NCBI GenBank assembly: GCA_038501625.1
Contig: JAZAYU010000007.1
Location: 372,001-436,000, forward strand
Direction of reading: 5' to 3'
From: Corbicula japonica
Taxonomy: Eukaryota > Mollusca > Bivalvia > Venerida > Cyrenidae
DNA length: 64,000 bases
Part shown: piece after piece, positions 23,324 through 36,343 of the stretch
Numbering within the stretch: the stretch's first letter is position 1
Layout: each line of letters begins with the position of its first letter
Translations under genes and position numbers: made by a program
Notes under the pieces: generated by a model
Told to the model about the DNA's origin: nothing
The model's database searches: none
What the model saw: only the letters and a program-made list of their open reading frames with translations

Positions 23324-26300
23324 ATGGGAAGTAATATGAAGCTATCTTTCATCATATTCATTTTATGTAAGTATAAGTTTTACAACAAAGTAGCACATTC
23401 GTGTGAAAGTATGTTTTCATCTAGCGAATATTTTGTAGCTTAGCGAAATGGATGTTTCCAAGGCAACAAACGTCGTCAAAGCCTTTTTATTGTCATTATT
23501 TTCCAGAAAGTCTGTAGGCTAAACTTGGGATTTTAATTTACTCGACTTGTAGTCTCAAAAGGCTTTTGAAGGCTCGAATATCAAAGATGAATGGCCCTCA
23601 TCAGGATAATATCCTCAAATTCGTTAAAAGACGGAATTTTTGCCTCCAGTAATGCGAAGGATATGAAGCCTTACCTAATTCTTTCAGCAATTATCAAGTC
23701 TCGGTCCCAAATCATTTCTCTTTTTCTTGTAATTGTTCACTAATATTAAAATAATAAATAATTTTATAACAAATAAGTTGTTTGGCACAAGTTCACTTAC
23801 GTAACAAATTAGTTTTAAGTAACATTGAAGGACATTTGATCTGTTTTTATCATTTGTGTTTGATGATTCCAAATGATGTCCTAATAAAACAACAAAACAG
23901 AGAAACTCTGAAATCGGACACGACAAATTCCAAAATATATCAGGTTCGGTTTGATTTAGCCTGTTCATGGGCAGTAAAAGAAATAAAAACAACTGTCCCC
24001 GCTCCCAGCCCCGGTTTGAGCGCTGCTTAATATTTACAAACACGTATCCTGCTCAATGGCTTTATAAGCGGTAATTGATAACAACACTCATCTCATTGAA
24101 GGTACGGGAAGACGTCAAACGGCCACCACACGGCACAAACAACACTGTGTGCTTTTTAAAATACATTGAAAATGAAATGGGAGGTTAATTTTTATTAAAA
24201 ATCACAACAGCTGTAGTGTCGAAAAGGATTTACAAAATGTGTGTGGATTAGAAAACATTGGCTGTCGTTATTTATAATTGAGTATTTGACTAATATCTTC
24301 GGATATTCACAGACAACAGCAAACCTAGCATGCACTTCATTGAGTTTTCTCACTGAGTCGCTTTTTCCATACTGCATCGACCTTATAGCAATGACGGACG
24401 AAACACATGAATGAACATAATCTTATCTTGTCAGAATTTCTCCATGTATGATTTATATTAGTGGAAATAGTTTGGACAGATGAATGCAAAAATGCTCGTC
24501 AAGATCCGAATTTTAATTAAAACTTGGAAGAGTTTGGATAAACATTCTGAACCGTATTACCATATGGTCAATGAAAATACTAAAAAGAACATGGTTAGAA
24601 CTGTTGTTGTACACATATGATTGCCGTAAATATGCACCACGTACTTCAATGCAGTGCTGTTTTAGTGACGCACGCACTATGACAAAATGAGGCTTGTGGC
24701 CTCTTACGATGAGTCTGCACAGATCATGGACTTCACTGTTCACCACTGTGTTACTGTGTCGAAGATTTGAAATACCGTGCCGACATCATAGCAACAGCGG
24801 ACGACAAACATAAACAAAGTTGTGTACCTAAGTTAAATCGTGATTTCTCCCTGCATAATAATGTGTTGAACTATCTGATTGAACGATGTACTAATGATTT
24901 CTACAAACCCCAAATTTCAATTTTGTTGTTTAAAGTTGCTCTTATAGATAGAAAATTTAATTTAAATTTGAAGGATTTCTCAAAGAACGATTTCAAACGA
25001 AACGGCTTATTTAACAAAGAAGATATTCGCAAACTACTGTTATCATTTTATTTGCAAAACAATGGGTATCAGTTGGTTTCTTCCCCCAAAACGATCTCGG
25101 TTCAGATCTGTTGTATTATAAATTGATGATAAAAATATATTTCAGTCAATTTTAGAAGATATTTCGTATAACTTATTAAAGATCTAGTGTGAGGAACACA
25201 AATAAGGAGTTCTCTAACGCATTTATTATTAATAATTGTTTAAAACTCGGGTCTAATCGGTATCCCAATTTGGGCCTCTCGGTAGCTTTTTCTAACGTAA
25301 TTAGAGATGGACATGTAGAATTTTCGAAATGATCTGCGTGTCGTCTGAATGTTCTAGGTGTTTTATTTCTTGTAAATGTTTCTCCCATGCAGCAAAACAC
25401 AACCAGGATCATTCTGGCATGGTCAGTTAGATACCAGCTTTTGATATCGTAATGCCTACTTTGTCGTGATTGCATGTAAAATTCTTTGTTTCACGCTTCA
25501 GTATAGTTGTTCGGAACTTTTTCCCAAGAAACTAGAAATTTTACTTGAGAATCACTCAACCGTATGGAGAAAGAACTGCAAGAAGAAATCATTTGTTCGT
25601 CATTTAGTCAGGCACATATGACTTATGTTCATAAAATCGTTCACTCTTATGATCTCCATTGCATTCATTTCGACTCGGTATCACAAAACAACAACAGTAA
25701 CACAATCAAGGACAATGAATATCAAAATGAATATTGTTCACTCTAATAAAAATCGGAGTCAGTTCTCTATCTCATGATTGACAAACAATATTGACTAAGT
25801 GAATATAAACACGGGTAGTATCGCTAGTGTCAGGGTAAATTACTTAATCTCAACGTCTTTCAATCGGGGAATTAATTTTTTCGGCGTTAGCTGTCTAAGC
25901 TCACTTTTGACCTAGTTTTTCGACCAATGAAATGTTGTAAATAATACTCGTATTCTCTTATTATGCAGAGGGAAAATGAAATAAACTATTTCCATTGGTA
26001 GCTATTTACACCAGAGAGGCATCTAGCAGGGTGGAGAGGTATCTAGTGGTATTTTTATTATAATGCGGTGGAAAAAATCAAATAGATTAATTCGATTGGT
26101 TGTTAGTGGGTGTTGTATCGGAGGAAAAACATATTTACGATTTAAGTAACCAGTTAAGTCAATATTGATGGCTTAAATACAATATTATATGGAAATTTTC
26201 GGGTGTCAGGTAAACACTTGCATACAATACACAGTGTAAAACGAAAGAGAAGTGTAGATATTTCTAGTTCTTACTGGTTCCTTTCTAGTTCCTTTAATAC

Positions 26301-29300
26301 TGATTGTTAATTTCAAGTACGAAGTACAATTTCATTGTAGTGTAGTGGCTAACACTCTCGCCTTTCAAGCGGAGGCCACGGGTTCAATACTCAGGTCGGA
26401 CACTTTTTTTTAAAGTTAATATACGTAAAAGTTGGTAGATTTCGCTCTTGTAACATGCTATTATTATTTATATTTATTAAATTTCAAGGACATTTATTCA
26501 TCTTGAATTCTCACTCTACACGAGGTATTTTATTGAAACTGAATAAATTGCTTCTTTAATCGACTTGTTATCACTGTATGAAATTGTTGCAACAGCTTCA
26601 ACATTTTTTTGAAAAAACACTTTCAATAAATAAACTTATGAGTATAAACTGTGTCTGCTTTGCCTCTCTGTATTTCTTTCTTTCTTATATACATGTATAT
26701 ATAAATCTTTTCCATCAACGCCGTTTATCTTTTTTAAAGATATTTCTTGTTTATTTTCAACGTCCATGGAAAAAATGATCGAACTAAACTAGATTGAATT
26801 TCGTACTCATAAGTTGGAACCTAAGCAACATGATTTTATCATTAAATTGCATCATGAAATCTGACGTTCAATATCAACTGGGGGTTAAAAACAAAGCCTA
26901 GTTTTGTGAACAACTACTAACTACTTGTGTGCGAGAGTATAACACAACCAAACGACTTTGAACATATTCCCAACGCTCCGCAAACCAGTCCAATATCTTG
27001 CCAAAAATCATAAGACTAAATCTGGAGATCAGTCTCAAATCTCAAGCATCTGATTGGGTGACACGGCGACCCGTCGCCATTTCAGCCAATCAGATCCTTG
27101 AGATTTGAGACTGATCTCAAAACTTAGTTTTATGATCTTGGGCCCTGCTGTTGCTACCGAGCAGTCGACATGTAGCTTATCACCGATCAACTAAACTAAC
27201 TGTGGACCGAGCTCACGTCCTCTTAGTTGGTAGGTGGACACGATAAACAAACATGAAAGCTAGACCTGATTTGGCTGAATTGTGTTAACTCTCATCCTAT
27301 GTTAGTGTAACGTTTGCGATACCAATAGAAGCAATCAAAGGGTAAACTGATATCAAAGATAACCGAAGACAGGTCTCATTTTATCTTATTTCATTCACAA
27401 TACGAATGCATGTATATACCAACCTTCACATACCGCTGATAAATTTCTTAACTATTGTTCAAACATTACACGTATATATGTATATATTTAATAAAAGTTC
27501 CAGGGACAAAGTTTTTATATAAAAATTAAGGTATAACTCTTTTCGCATTGCAATGTCATTAATAGAAAATTACCAAACAAATTCTCTAACGGCAAAATGC
27601 AATTCAATAAAACTTCTCCCAAATACATATTATTTATGCATCTCTATTATACGTTCGCTAAGAAAAATTATTACAGTAAAGAAAAAAAAACGCAACAGAT
27701 TTGTTTTAGGTTAAAAAAAATTGAGCCAACTTTAAGTTTTATGCGACGAATACAATACATATTCTAACAGCTTATTTTGTGAATTTGAAATTGAATCATT
27801 ACTCTCTTTCTGTTGACGATGCGTAACAAACATACCGTGAGTATATGCTCAAGGTTCGCTAGTTTGGAATCGTTTTAAACTTGTCCTTTTTCGGCGTTAG
27901 CTGTCTAAGCTCACTTTTGACCTAGTTTTTCGACCAATGAAATGTTGTAAATAATACTCGTATTCTATTATTATGCAGAGGGAAAATGAAATAAACTATT
28001 TCGATTGGTAGCTATTTACACCAGAGAGGCATCTAGCAGGGTGGAGAGGTATCTAGTGGGATTTTTATTATTATGCAGCGGAAAAATCAAATAGATTATT
28101 TCGATTGGTTGTTAGTGGGTGTTGTATTGGAGAAAAACATATTTACGATTTAAATAACCAGTTAAGTCAATATTGATGGCTTGGTCATGCTAAGAAGGCA
28201 GGAGGGTTCGTCAACAGCTATAACAAGTAAAATAAACTAACTAAACTGTGTCTGCTTCACCTCTCTGTAATTCTTTCTTTCTTATATACATGTATATATA
28301 AATCTTTTCCATCAACGCCGTTTATCTTTTTTAAAGATATTTCTTGTTTGAAGTAAAATTGCATTTAAAATAATGTGTGTTATAACTCATAACTTATATT
28401 TCAAAATTATGTTTGTGATAGAAGTCATAATTCGAAGAAAAGGTGTTACGCGGATAGGTGCTTCAAAAACATACATGTATGCTACAGTATATATATGTAA
28501 TTTTTAGGATATAAATTATACATATTTTCCAGATTATATCCGTCCGGGACACAGCGATGCCACTACAGCAAATACAGGGTGCGACGATGGTTGGATTCCA
28601 TATAAAAACAATTGTTACAATATCAACATACTAAAATCAGTGAGCCAGACTGGAGCTGCCAGTGAATGTAACAACATGGACTCGTCCTTACTAAGGATCA
28701 CAGATCAAGATCAGTTGGTAATGATTTCCTTGCTTGACATTTGACCTGAAAAAGACATTTTATCACTCGTAGTCAAATCACACAATAAATCAGTATTTTT
28801 GGCGAAAAAAGGAAACCACAAAATTTTAAATGGCCAGTGAAAAAAAACGCCAATTATCACCCGAAAGAAGCTCTGTTTTTCGGTCGCAGACATTTACTGT
28901 TTGCTAAATGGTTTAATTTCATTATTATGTATAAAAATTTACAAGTTTGTTCTTTAAAATTTTGTCTGAAACCCATAGAACATATTACTCATTTAATATC
29001 ATATCGGGTAAATTTATATTTTTACAATTATTAAAAAATGACAGTGCTTTGTTTACTTCGGAAAAAATTCACCCTCAAACCTCTAAAACTCTGTGTTCAT
29101 TTATTTTTTTTTCTTGTGGAAGTTTCCATTGCTCTGTCAAGATGGGATTAGGGTGGCGTTTTGGACTAATTGATCAACTTTTTTAACCAACTGCAAAATT
29201 ACTCCTTCGGCAAACCTGATACTTGTTTTCCTAAAACAGATCTTTTTGGGATTTAACAATAATGAACTAGAAATTACAAACCATATAATAACTCTTAAGA

Positions 29301-32300
29301 CTTGTTTTAGAATAATGACTGTTACATTTTAAATATATTTTCTTGAAAACGGTCTTAATGGATCAAAATATAAAATTTGAAATTTTAGATATTAAAGTAA
29401 TTTTTAGCTTTCAGCCCACAGGTGGAATTCAAAATCTTGTTTCCATATTTGTCTACAGAATGCCTACTTGGGATAGAATTAAATTACGGCTGTGAAAGAA
29501 TTTCTTTCCGAGCGAAACTTCATTTTATGTGTCAGTTAATATACTGAGCAAAATTGAAAACGTACCTTTTTCAGAATAAAAAAATATTGTTCAGTGATGC
29601 TTTATTTTATGCTTAATTAATGTTTCCGGTACTTTGCACATTTTTTGTCATTTTTTTTAATTTTTTTATTCTTTAAGTACAAATGCAATAAACAGAGTTT
29701 GACAACATAATATAATAATTTGCACATTTCTGGACATTTGATAAAACGGTAAGATGCTTTTATTTTTCTAAAAGGTCAAGGTAATCTCCTCTTTCCTTAT
29801 AAATGAGATCGATATTTTCTTAAATTGAAGTCTCAAACAGATTATTTGAGAGTAAAATTTAAAAGTTTTTGGCATGCAAGGAAAAAATGAGATACAGTTA
29901 CAGTTACTGTAATATAAGTTTTTTTTGTACATTACCTCGCTTTTTATTCAAGAAAGAACAAAATACAACTCTTAATTTGCCACACCCAAACACATTTTTT
30001 TTAAATTTTTCTTCTTTTAAACCAATCGATACTAAACAATCATAGTCCAAGATAAACATTTAAGTGATCACATTCTTCCAGGTTTTTGAATTCACTAACA
30101 TCGTTAATGAAATAGGAATTTCCCATGTTATTTTGTCAAGATTTTGTTTGGGCTCAGTGTTCAACAAACAACTAGATTGCTCTGTAAACTGTCGTTAGTT
30201 CGAAATCATCTAATGTAAGAAATCGAAGACTGAATATTTGGAAACAATATAGATAACAATTCTAAAGGGAATAGTCACGATCCGACAGTATTATTTATTG
30301 TGGATGAATTTGATTGTATTGCTTAAGAATTTTCTTGCTCAAACATTGTATCCTTGCTGCGATAAAATTAAATTACTAGGCATCTGAATAAATATATTCA
30401 ATCCATAAAGGAAAACATGAACAATATCGAAATCAAAAAATGAAATATTTAAATCGTAGTATGCAGGATTTTCTACTACCACTTGTTTTGAGTCTGGATA
30501 GACCTCTTCCACGTTAACTACAATATTTATTTTTCTTTGATTACAGAACTGGTTGTTACAGCAATTTAAGAGCTATCCGTCTAGTGGATATTGGACTGAC
30601 CTTAATGACAACCCCAAGGTTGCGGCTAACCGGCTGGGCACCGGTACATGGAAATGGGGAGCTTATAATTACGCCGACATGAGTCTTATGTACGTCATTT
30701 CATATGCATGAAGCCCCCGTTTTATTGCAGTATTCTTGTTCACGGTAAATGCATGCGTTAAAAATGTTGAACACACAAATTAAATAACTGTCTTCGTTAT
30801 GATACATGTATGTTTGAGTTTTTGTGACAGTTTGCTCTTGCATGAATCCGAGAAAAAGTGCTTCAAATGACTACCGTAATGTAGCAATAATCAATTGTAA
30901 AAAAAATTATTGCAACCTTCTGGTGAAAAGAAGAATCTGATTTTCCTTTTCAGTAACTGGAACCAATCCCCTGCAAACGATAATCAATCACTTTGTGCCG
31001 GTGTCAACATACAAGGCACTATAGCTGATCTGAAATGTGCAGCAAAACAGGGATACATCTGCAAATACAGCTCAGGTATACATATACATCCACAAGAAAA
31101 GCTTTGGTTAATCAAACGTTAAGTGCACATGCAAGTGCAATGTCGTCTAAACCAACAGGGCTGACTGCAAGTGCATCCTATATTCATACAAAATGGGATC
31201 GTCAGTAAAAACTGCTTCGGCACATCGAGCAGGATAGATCTGCAAAAACTAGTCAAAACAGAATACACCTTCAAGTAAAGCTTTGTTTAGCCTACATTGG
31301 GTTACCTTAACGAATAATGCCCCGGTTCGTTTAAACAAGAATATATCTTCGAATTACATGTTGATAAAGTTCTTCTTTTGCTCCTATGTATGACATCTTT
31401 TCATAAGAATACATTTCAAACTCGTTTTTGAGATATGTCCTGATTTTGATGAAACAAATTTTACGATTTTGCAAATGTTATTTTGCACGAATTATCCTTG
31501 AGAATGAAAAGCATTATTTCAGCAAATGGATGTGCTCTTGGTTGGTTATCTGGTGCTACCGCGTGCTACTGGGTTGCTAACACCTCGGATCCCTCGGCGC
31601 TCAGATCCTGGCAAGATGCTAAAACAGCATGCGAGAGTAATACAGCGAATGGCGCCGCAAATCCTAAACTGTTAGTCATTGCTGACCAAAACGATCAAGT
31701 AAGTATTATTTTTATAACGAGTGTTGTAAACGTTTCTGAAATGCAGAATGTTCACAGTGTAATGAAATAACCAGTGCAACTTATAAATTGACCAACATAT
31801 GTTAATAAACTTGTTTATGTTGTTTATGTATCCTATTAACACACATAAATATCGTGTCCAATACCTTTCAATTGTCTTAGTTCATATTTGCATACTTATG
31901 TACAAAAAGAGAATTTATTCGACCGTTACTTTGCACCAACAACGCTCCTTGGGAGTTTAATATTTGGAAAAATTGAAATAGACATAACAATTTGCTTTTG
32001 CTAAGATTAATTTTATTGTTACATTTCATAAAATTTGTAGAAAATGTTAAAACAACATTTTTATGATAATCATAACTTCATATGGTTTGTATTTAACATA
32101 TACAACTCTCAACAATACAGTCTCCAACATGAACAACATCAAAATGAAACGTAACACTTTATATGCAATTAACATGGGTAACATGGGTAACTTGAATCGA
32201 AATATCATTAGTTTCTGATCACCAAACCGTTTCAAAACTCTGTAAAGGAAACAGCGTAACTGGGCATTGGCACATACTGAACAATATACGTTTAGATGTT

Positions 32301-35300
32301 TCGCCTATTGTTTGCCTTTTTTTTAAATAGAGTTTTTGCTTTCTCCTACATTGCATATGCAGAGAACATTTTTAATCACGGGATAATCAATCCACATGAT
32401 ATTTGTAGCTGAGTTAATTAAAATAACTGACTCACGAAAACGCCATTTTAAATGCATTACGTGATTTCGCAATAAATTTCTGAATAGTTCATACTGTATG
32501 TTCAAAGTCGCATCAGTAATGTGGTTGTTATTTAAGCATATTAATCAAGTAGAATATTTTAGTAGCAAGACAATTATTTTAAATTCGAAATTTAGTGTTA
32601 ATGCCTTTTAAGCACATAATTTGAATTATCAAACGAATTATTTTTTTGCTTTGTAGGACTTTTTGACAGGCGAGATTCCATATTTATCCCAAACAACCAA
32701 AGTTCACTGGATCGGACTTCAGTCGACAACAGCGGGACAATGGGGCTGGTATACTGGCGAAACAAATATGCAATTCGTGTAAGTAATGAAACAAGAAACA
32801 AACACGTAGCACTAGATTTTTCATTGAGATCGAAGACAAGGGGCCAATATCACGAAACTAGGAATTGAGATCGGTATCAAATCTCAAGCATTGATCAGCT
32901 GAAATTGAGATTTCAGCATCAGGCATCAGATGCTTGAAATTTCTAAACAGGTCTCAATGCTTAGGTTTATAATCTTGGGCTAAGTCATAAAACTCTAGCA
33001 AGTGTTAGAAAATTTTAGTTCTTAGCCCAGTATTTACCATTCATGTTCTTAAAATTGGAGAGTTTCTTTAACATCAGTTGTATGATAACATTAAGAGGAA
33101 AGATATAGAAACGCTAGCTGGAGATTTATTTCTGCTTTATCATTGTTACTATAAAATCTGCCCAGATGTACTTTAGTATTTACGTCATTGGAAAATTTTA
33201 GCATACAAACTATATTATCACATTAATCCTTCTTTAACAGGTAGAGATATTTTGTGCAAATAGGTAACAAGTGCGATTTTCACCTTCAACATGTAAATCG
33301 TTGTTTTCGATCTTATTTGTAAAAGATTACCTAAAACGTGGGTGGATTCTGCATCATATATTAGAGGGATGGGTTCCAGGTGTAAGAAATTATGAGGCAC
33401 TTTCCTTTTATACATTTTTGTACGAGGGCATTTTAAACGTCATGCAACAGACTATCGAGCGGCTTCGCCTTGCAAGGGATTTTCGTGAAAATCATACCTA
33501 TGTAGTGAGACATCTATTCTCAACACACACATACCAACTTTACAGATGTACAAGCAAAAATTAAAACATCAAAGCAACATACACTCATTGACACTTTAGT
33601 AAAATGGTAAGCAAGATAAGTGTAAAGGCAGCTTAAATACTCCGCGTATGTAATGACATGAAGCCAGCTTGGCGTATCAGCGAGTGATATTTTTGAAATA
33701 AATGAAAGAGGAACTTTGAAAGCCTCCGAACACGACAAATATGAAAATATTGCAGGCTCGGTTTAATTGAGCCTGCCTACGCCGCCTAGCCCCAGGTTGA
33801 GCGCAACTCAATATTTACACCAGTAATCAGTACAATTTGATATATTACAAACGATGATATGCTTATTGCGGTGAACAAGGTGGTATCTTTAGTATGTTTT
33901 TGTTATTGAATATTTTGGTTATGTTTAATAAATAATAAAGTTCTTCATTTTATGCACTTTGCACACCTTTTGCTGTGTGGGAATGCTGTGTTTTCTGAAT
34001 GAGGCAATTTATGATATGCTTATTTCAGTTTTTTCCGAGAACCCTCAGTCTAACACTAAATGACTCAGCGGTAAGGTTTTGATACATTTATTAGATGGCA
34101 ATTACGTAAAATTAACTGATTTTATTAAGACGTGTTTTTACACAACTAAATGTAAAAATACAATGCGACAATGAAGTATTGAAGCCTAGTAATGGTGACC
34201 GGATATTGTCAACCTCTTGATGTTTTTGCATGCAATTTGACGTTAAGAAGGACCGTCTCAAAATCACACCGCGACATGATCTCTCGTGAAGTGAAAGCTG
34301 TTTATAGTTCAATGTTAATATTTATAAAATAATTTTATTGTTATTGTGATTTTTTATTTAGTAAGTGGCAGAAGGAACCTGATAATGTGGCTGGTATTGA
34401 GAACTGTGGTGTCCTTAGAATGACGGGAAAGTTCAGTGATAGGGACTGCTCCTCGGGCGCTAACTTTGTCTGCTCCAAACCACAGTACAACTGTAAGTTT
34501 CAAACGGCAGTCCCATTGAGTAATATTCTATATTTCTTATTAAGGAAGTTAGGGAGGCACAACATGCGAATATTTGCACTCATCTTTCGAATGATGCGAT
34601 GCCGTTTCCTTTATGTGTTTAATACAATGACAAACACAAAACAATGCCGTTTTCTCCATGTGTTTAATACAATGACAAACACAAACCAATATTGATTCAG
34701 TTGTTATAAGTAGAAATTGTAATACACGTGATAGAAATTTTAGAATATTTTTAATTATTTATTAATTTAATAATTTATTATTATTGTTATTATTATTAAT
34801 ATTATTATTATTATTATTCGCGTGAGTTTTATAACTAGCTAACATCTTACTCATTAATTGTTTATAGATTCCCCTACCGACAACATTGGTTGCGGTCCCT
34901 GGGTCAGAGCTGGCAAGTTCTGCTATGGCTTTATGTCCGGAAAACTCAGCAATACTTGGATAAACGCCAGGGCATACTGCCAGAAAATGGGAGGCGATCT
35001 TATGAAAGTCGACTCTTTCGATAAAAAGGTATTGCAATAAATTTTCATTCAAATCAATCGCTTTAAATGTGTATGACCAAGTTCGATTATCAACCAGCTT
35101 TATTTTTCAGGGCATTCCTGAGGATCATAATAAAACAAATATAATTTTAAAGTGAGTAAACCACTGGTTTCTGATTATTAAAAAATTAAGGTAACAACAT
35201 GTAGTAAAATCATGATATTTTTATAAACGATAACTTATCAATGGTGTCATAAATCGAATGCTCTTGGATGGTAAAAAGAGAAATATTAAACGTAACTGTG

Positions 35301-36299
35301 TATTTCATTAAACACTTATACATACATGTTTTATTTGTGCTGACTATCTACATAAAAAGAAGTTATTAACGACAATCAGTGCTGTTATCAATTACGTCCT
35401 CTGAAGGTCGTTGAGCAGAATACTTATGTACTATGTTAATAGTACTTCTAAAATGACATATGTTTTAATATTTCGGCCAGTTTTGAGATGGGTGGTTTCA
35501 ATTTCCCAGCCAATATAGATTTGGATATTGTTCAATCACCCCAAAGGATATATTTCCTGCTTTTTAAATTTTGCCTTTGGCGTTGTCTGTGATATGCAGG
35601 ATTTATATTCTATGATCCCCTGTCAAAATTTTTTTTTGATAATTCCGCCAGTTGTTTTCTCGTTTAGGGCGAACCCATTCTTTTATCTGTGGACCATACG
35701 CCGCTGAACATAGAATGGAATTAATCTGAAAATATCGCATTGAAGGTTCCATGTCCACCGCCATTCGCACACCATCGTTTGGGATGGTCAAAATTGTTAT
35801 GTTTATTAGTGTAAATTTTGAGTTGCGCTCAACCCGGGGCTAGGCGGCGTGGGCAGTAATATGCATTTCCATGACTGTCCATGAACAAGCTAAATCTAAC
35901 CGAGCCTGCAATATTTTCTTATTTGTCGTGTTCAATAGCTTTCAAGGTTCCTTTTTAATCTATTTCCATGAAAATGGACATGCTTCGAGAAGTCTGATCA
36001 GTTGTTATACTTATTTCACTTATTGCTTTATTTCCTTTACGTTGACTTTTCAAGATTTTTAATATTTTCTAAAAACAGTAGTCATTTATGAACCCATGAA
36101 TATTTACCCTATACGAGAATGCTGATCAATGTTTATACTCATTCTTTTCTTGACTATAAGGCATGGCTTGAACAGCAGATGCAGGACCCTGCCAACAACC
36201 GGGTCTTCTGGATGGGTTTGAATGATAGACAAAAGGATGGAACCTATATATGGGCAGATGGCACACCAGCCAATCAGAGTTACATGTTAGTTATTTTTT

Positions 36300-36343
<44 letters not shown>

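Larger units (their letters stand above)
31523..34492 (+). other. Lectin A CTLD2 (exons 5-7)
   Basis: Exons 31523-31698, 32657-32778 and 34362-34492 encode about residues 165-307. WIGLQSTT is a clear WIGL motif and GWYTGETN follows. The sugar-site triplet is E269-P270-D271 (KEPDN), between EPN and QPD, and the later position reads FSDRDC rather than ND. The extra cysteine pair near the N-terminus (CALGW, CYW) is kept. Confidence 0.85.

Noticed and set aside
33271..33564. 97-aa open frame in lectin A intron 6
   Set aside because: No recognisable family, lies between exons 6 and 7 with good splice sites around it, and has no counterpart in lectin B intron 6.
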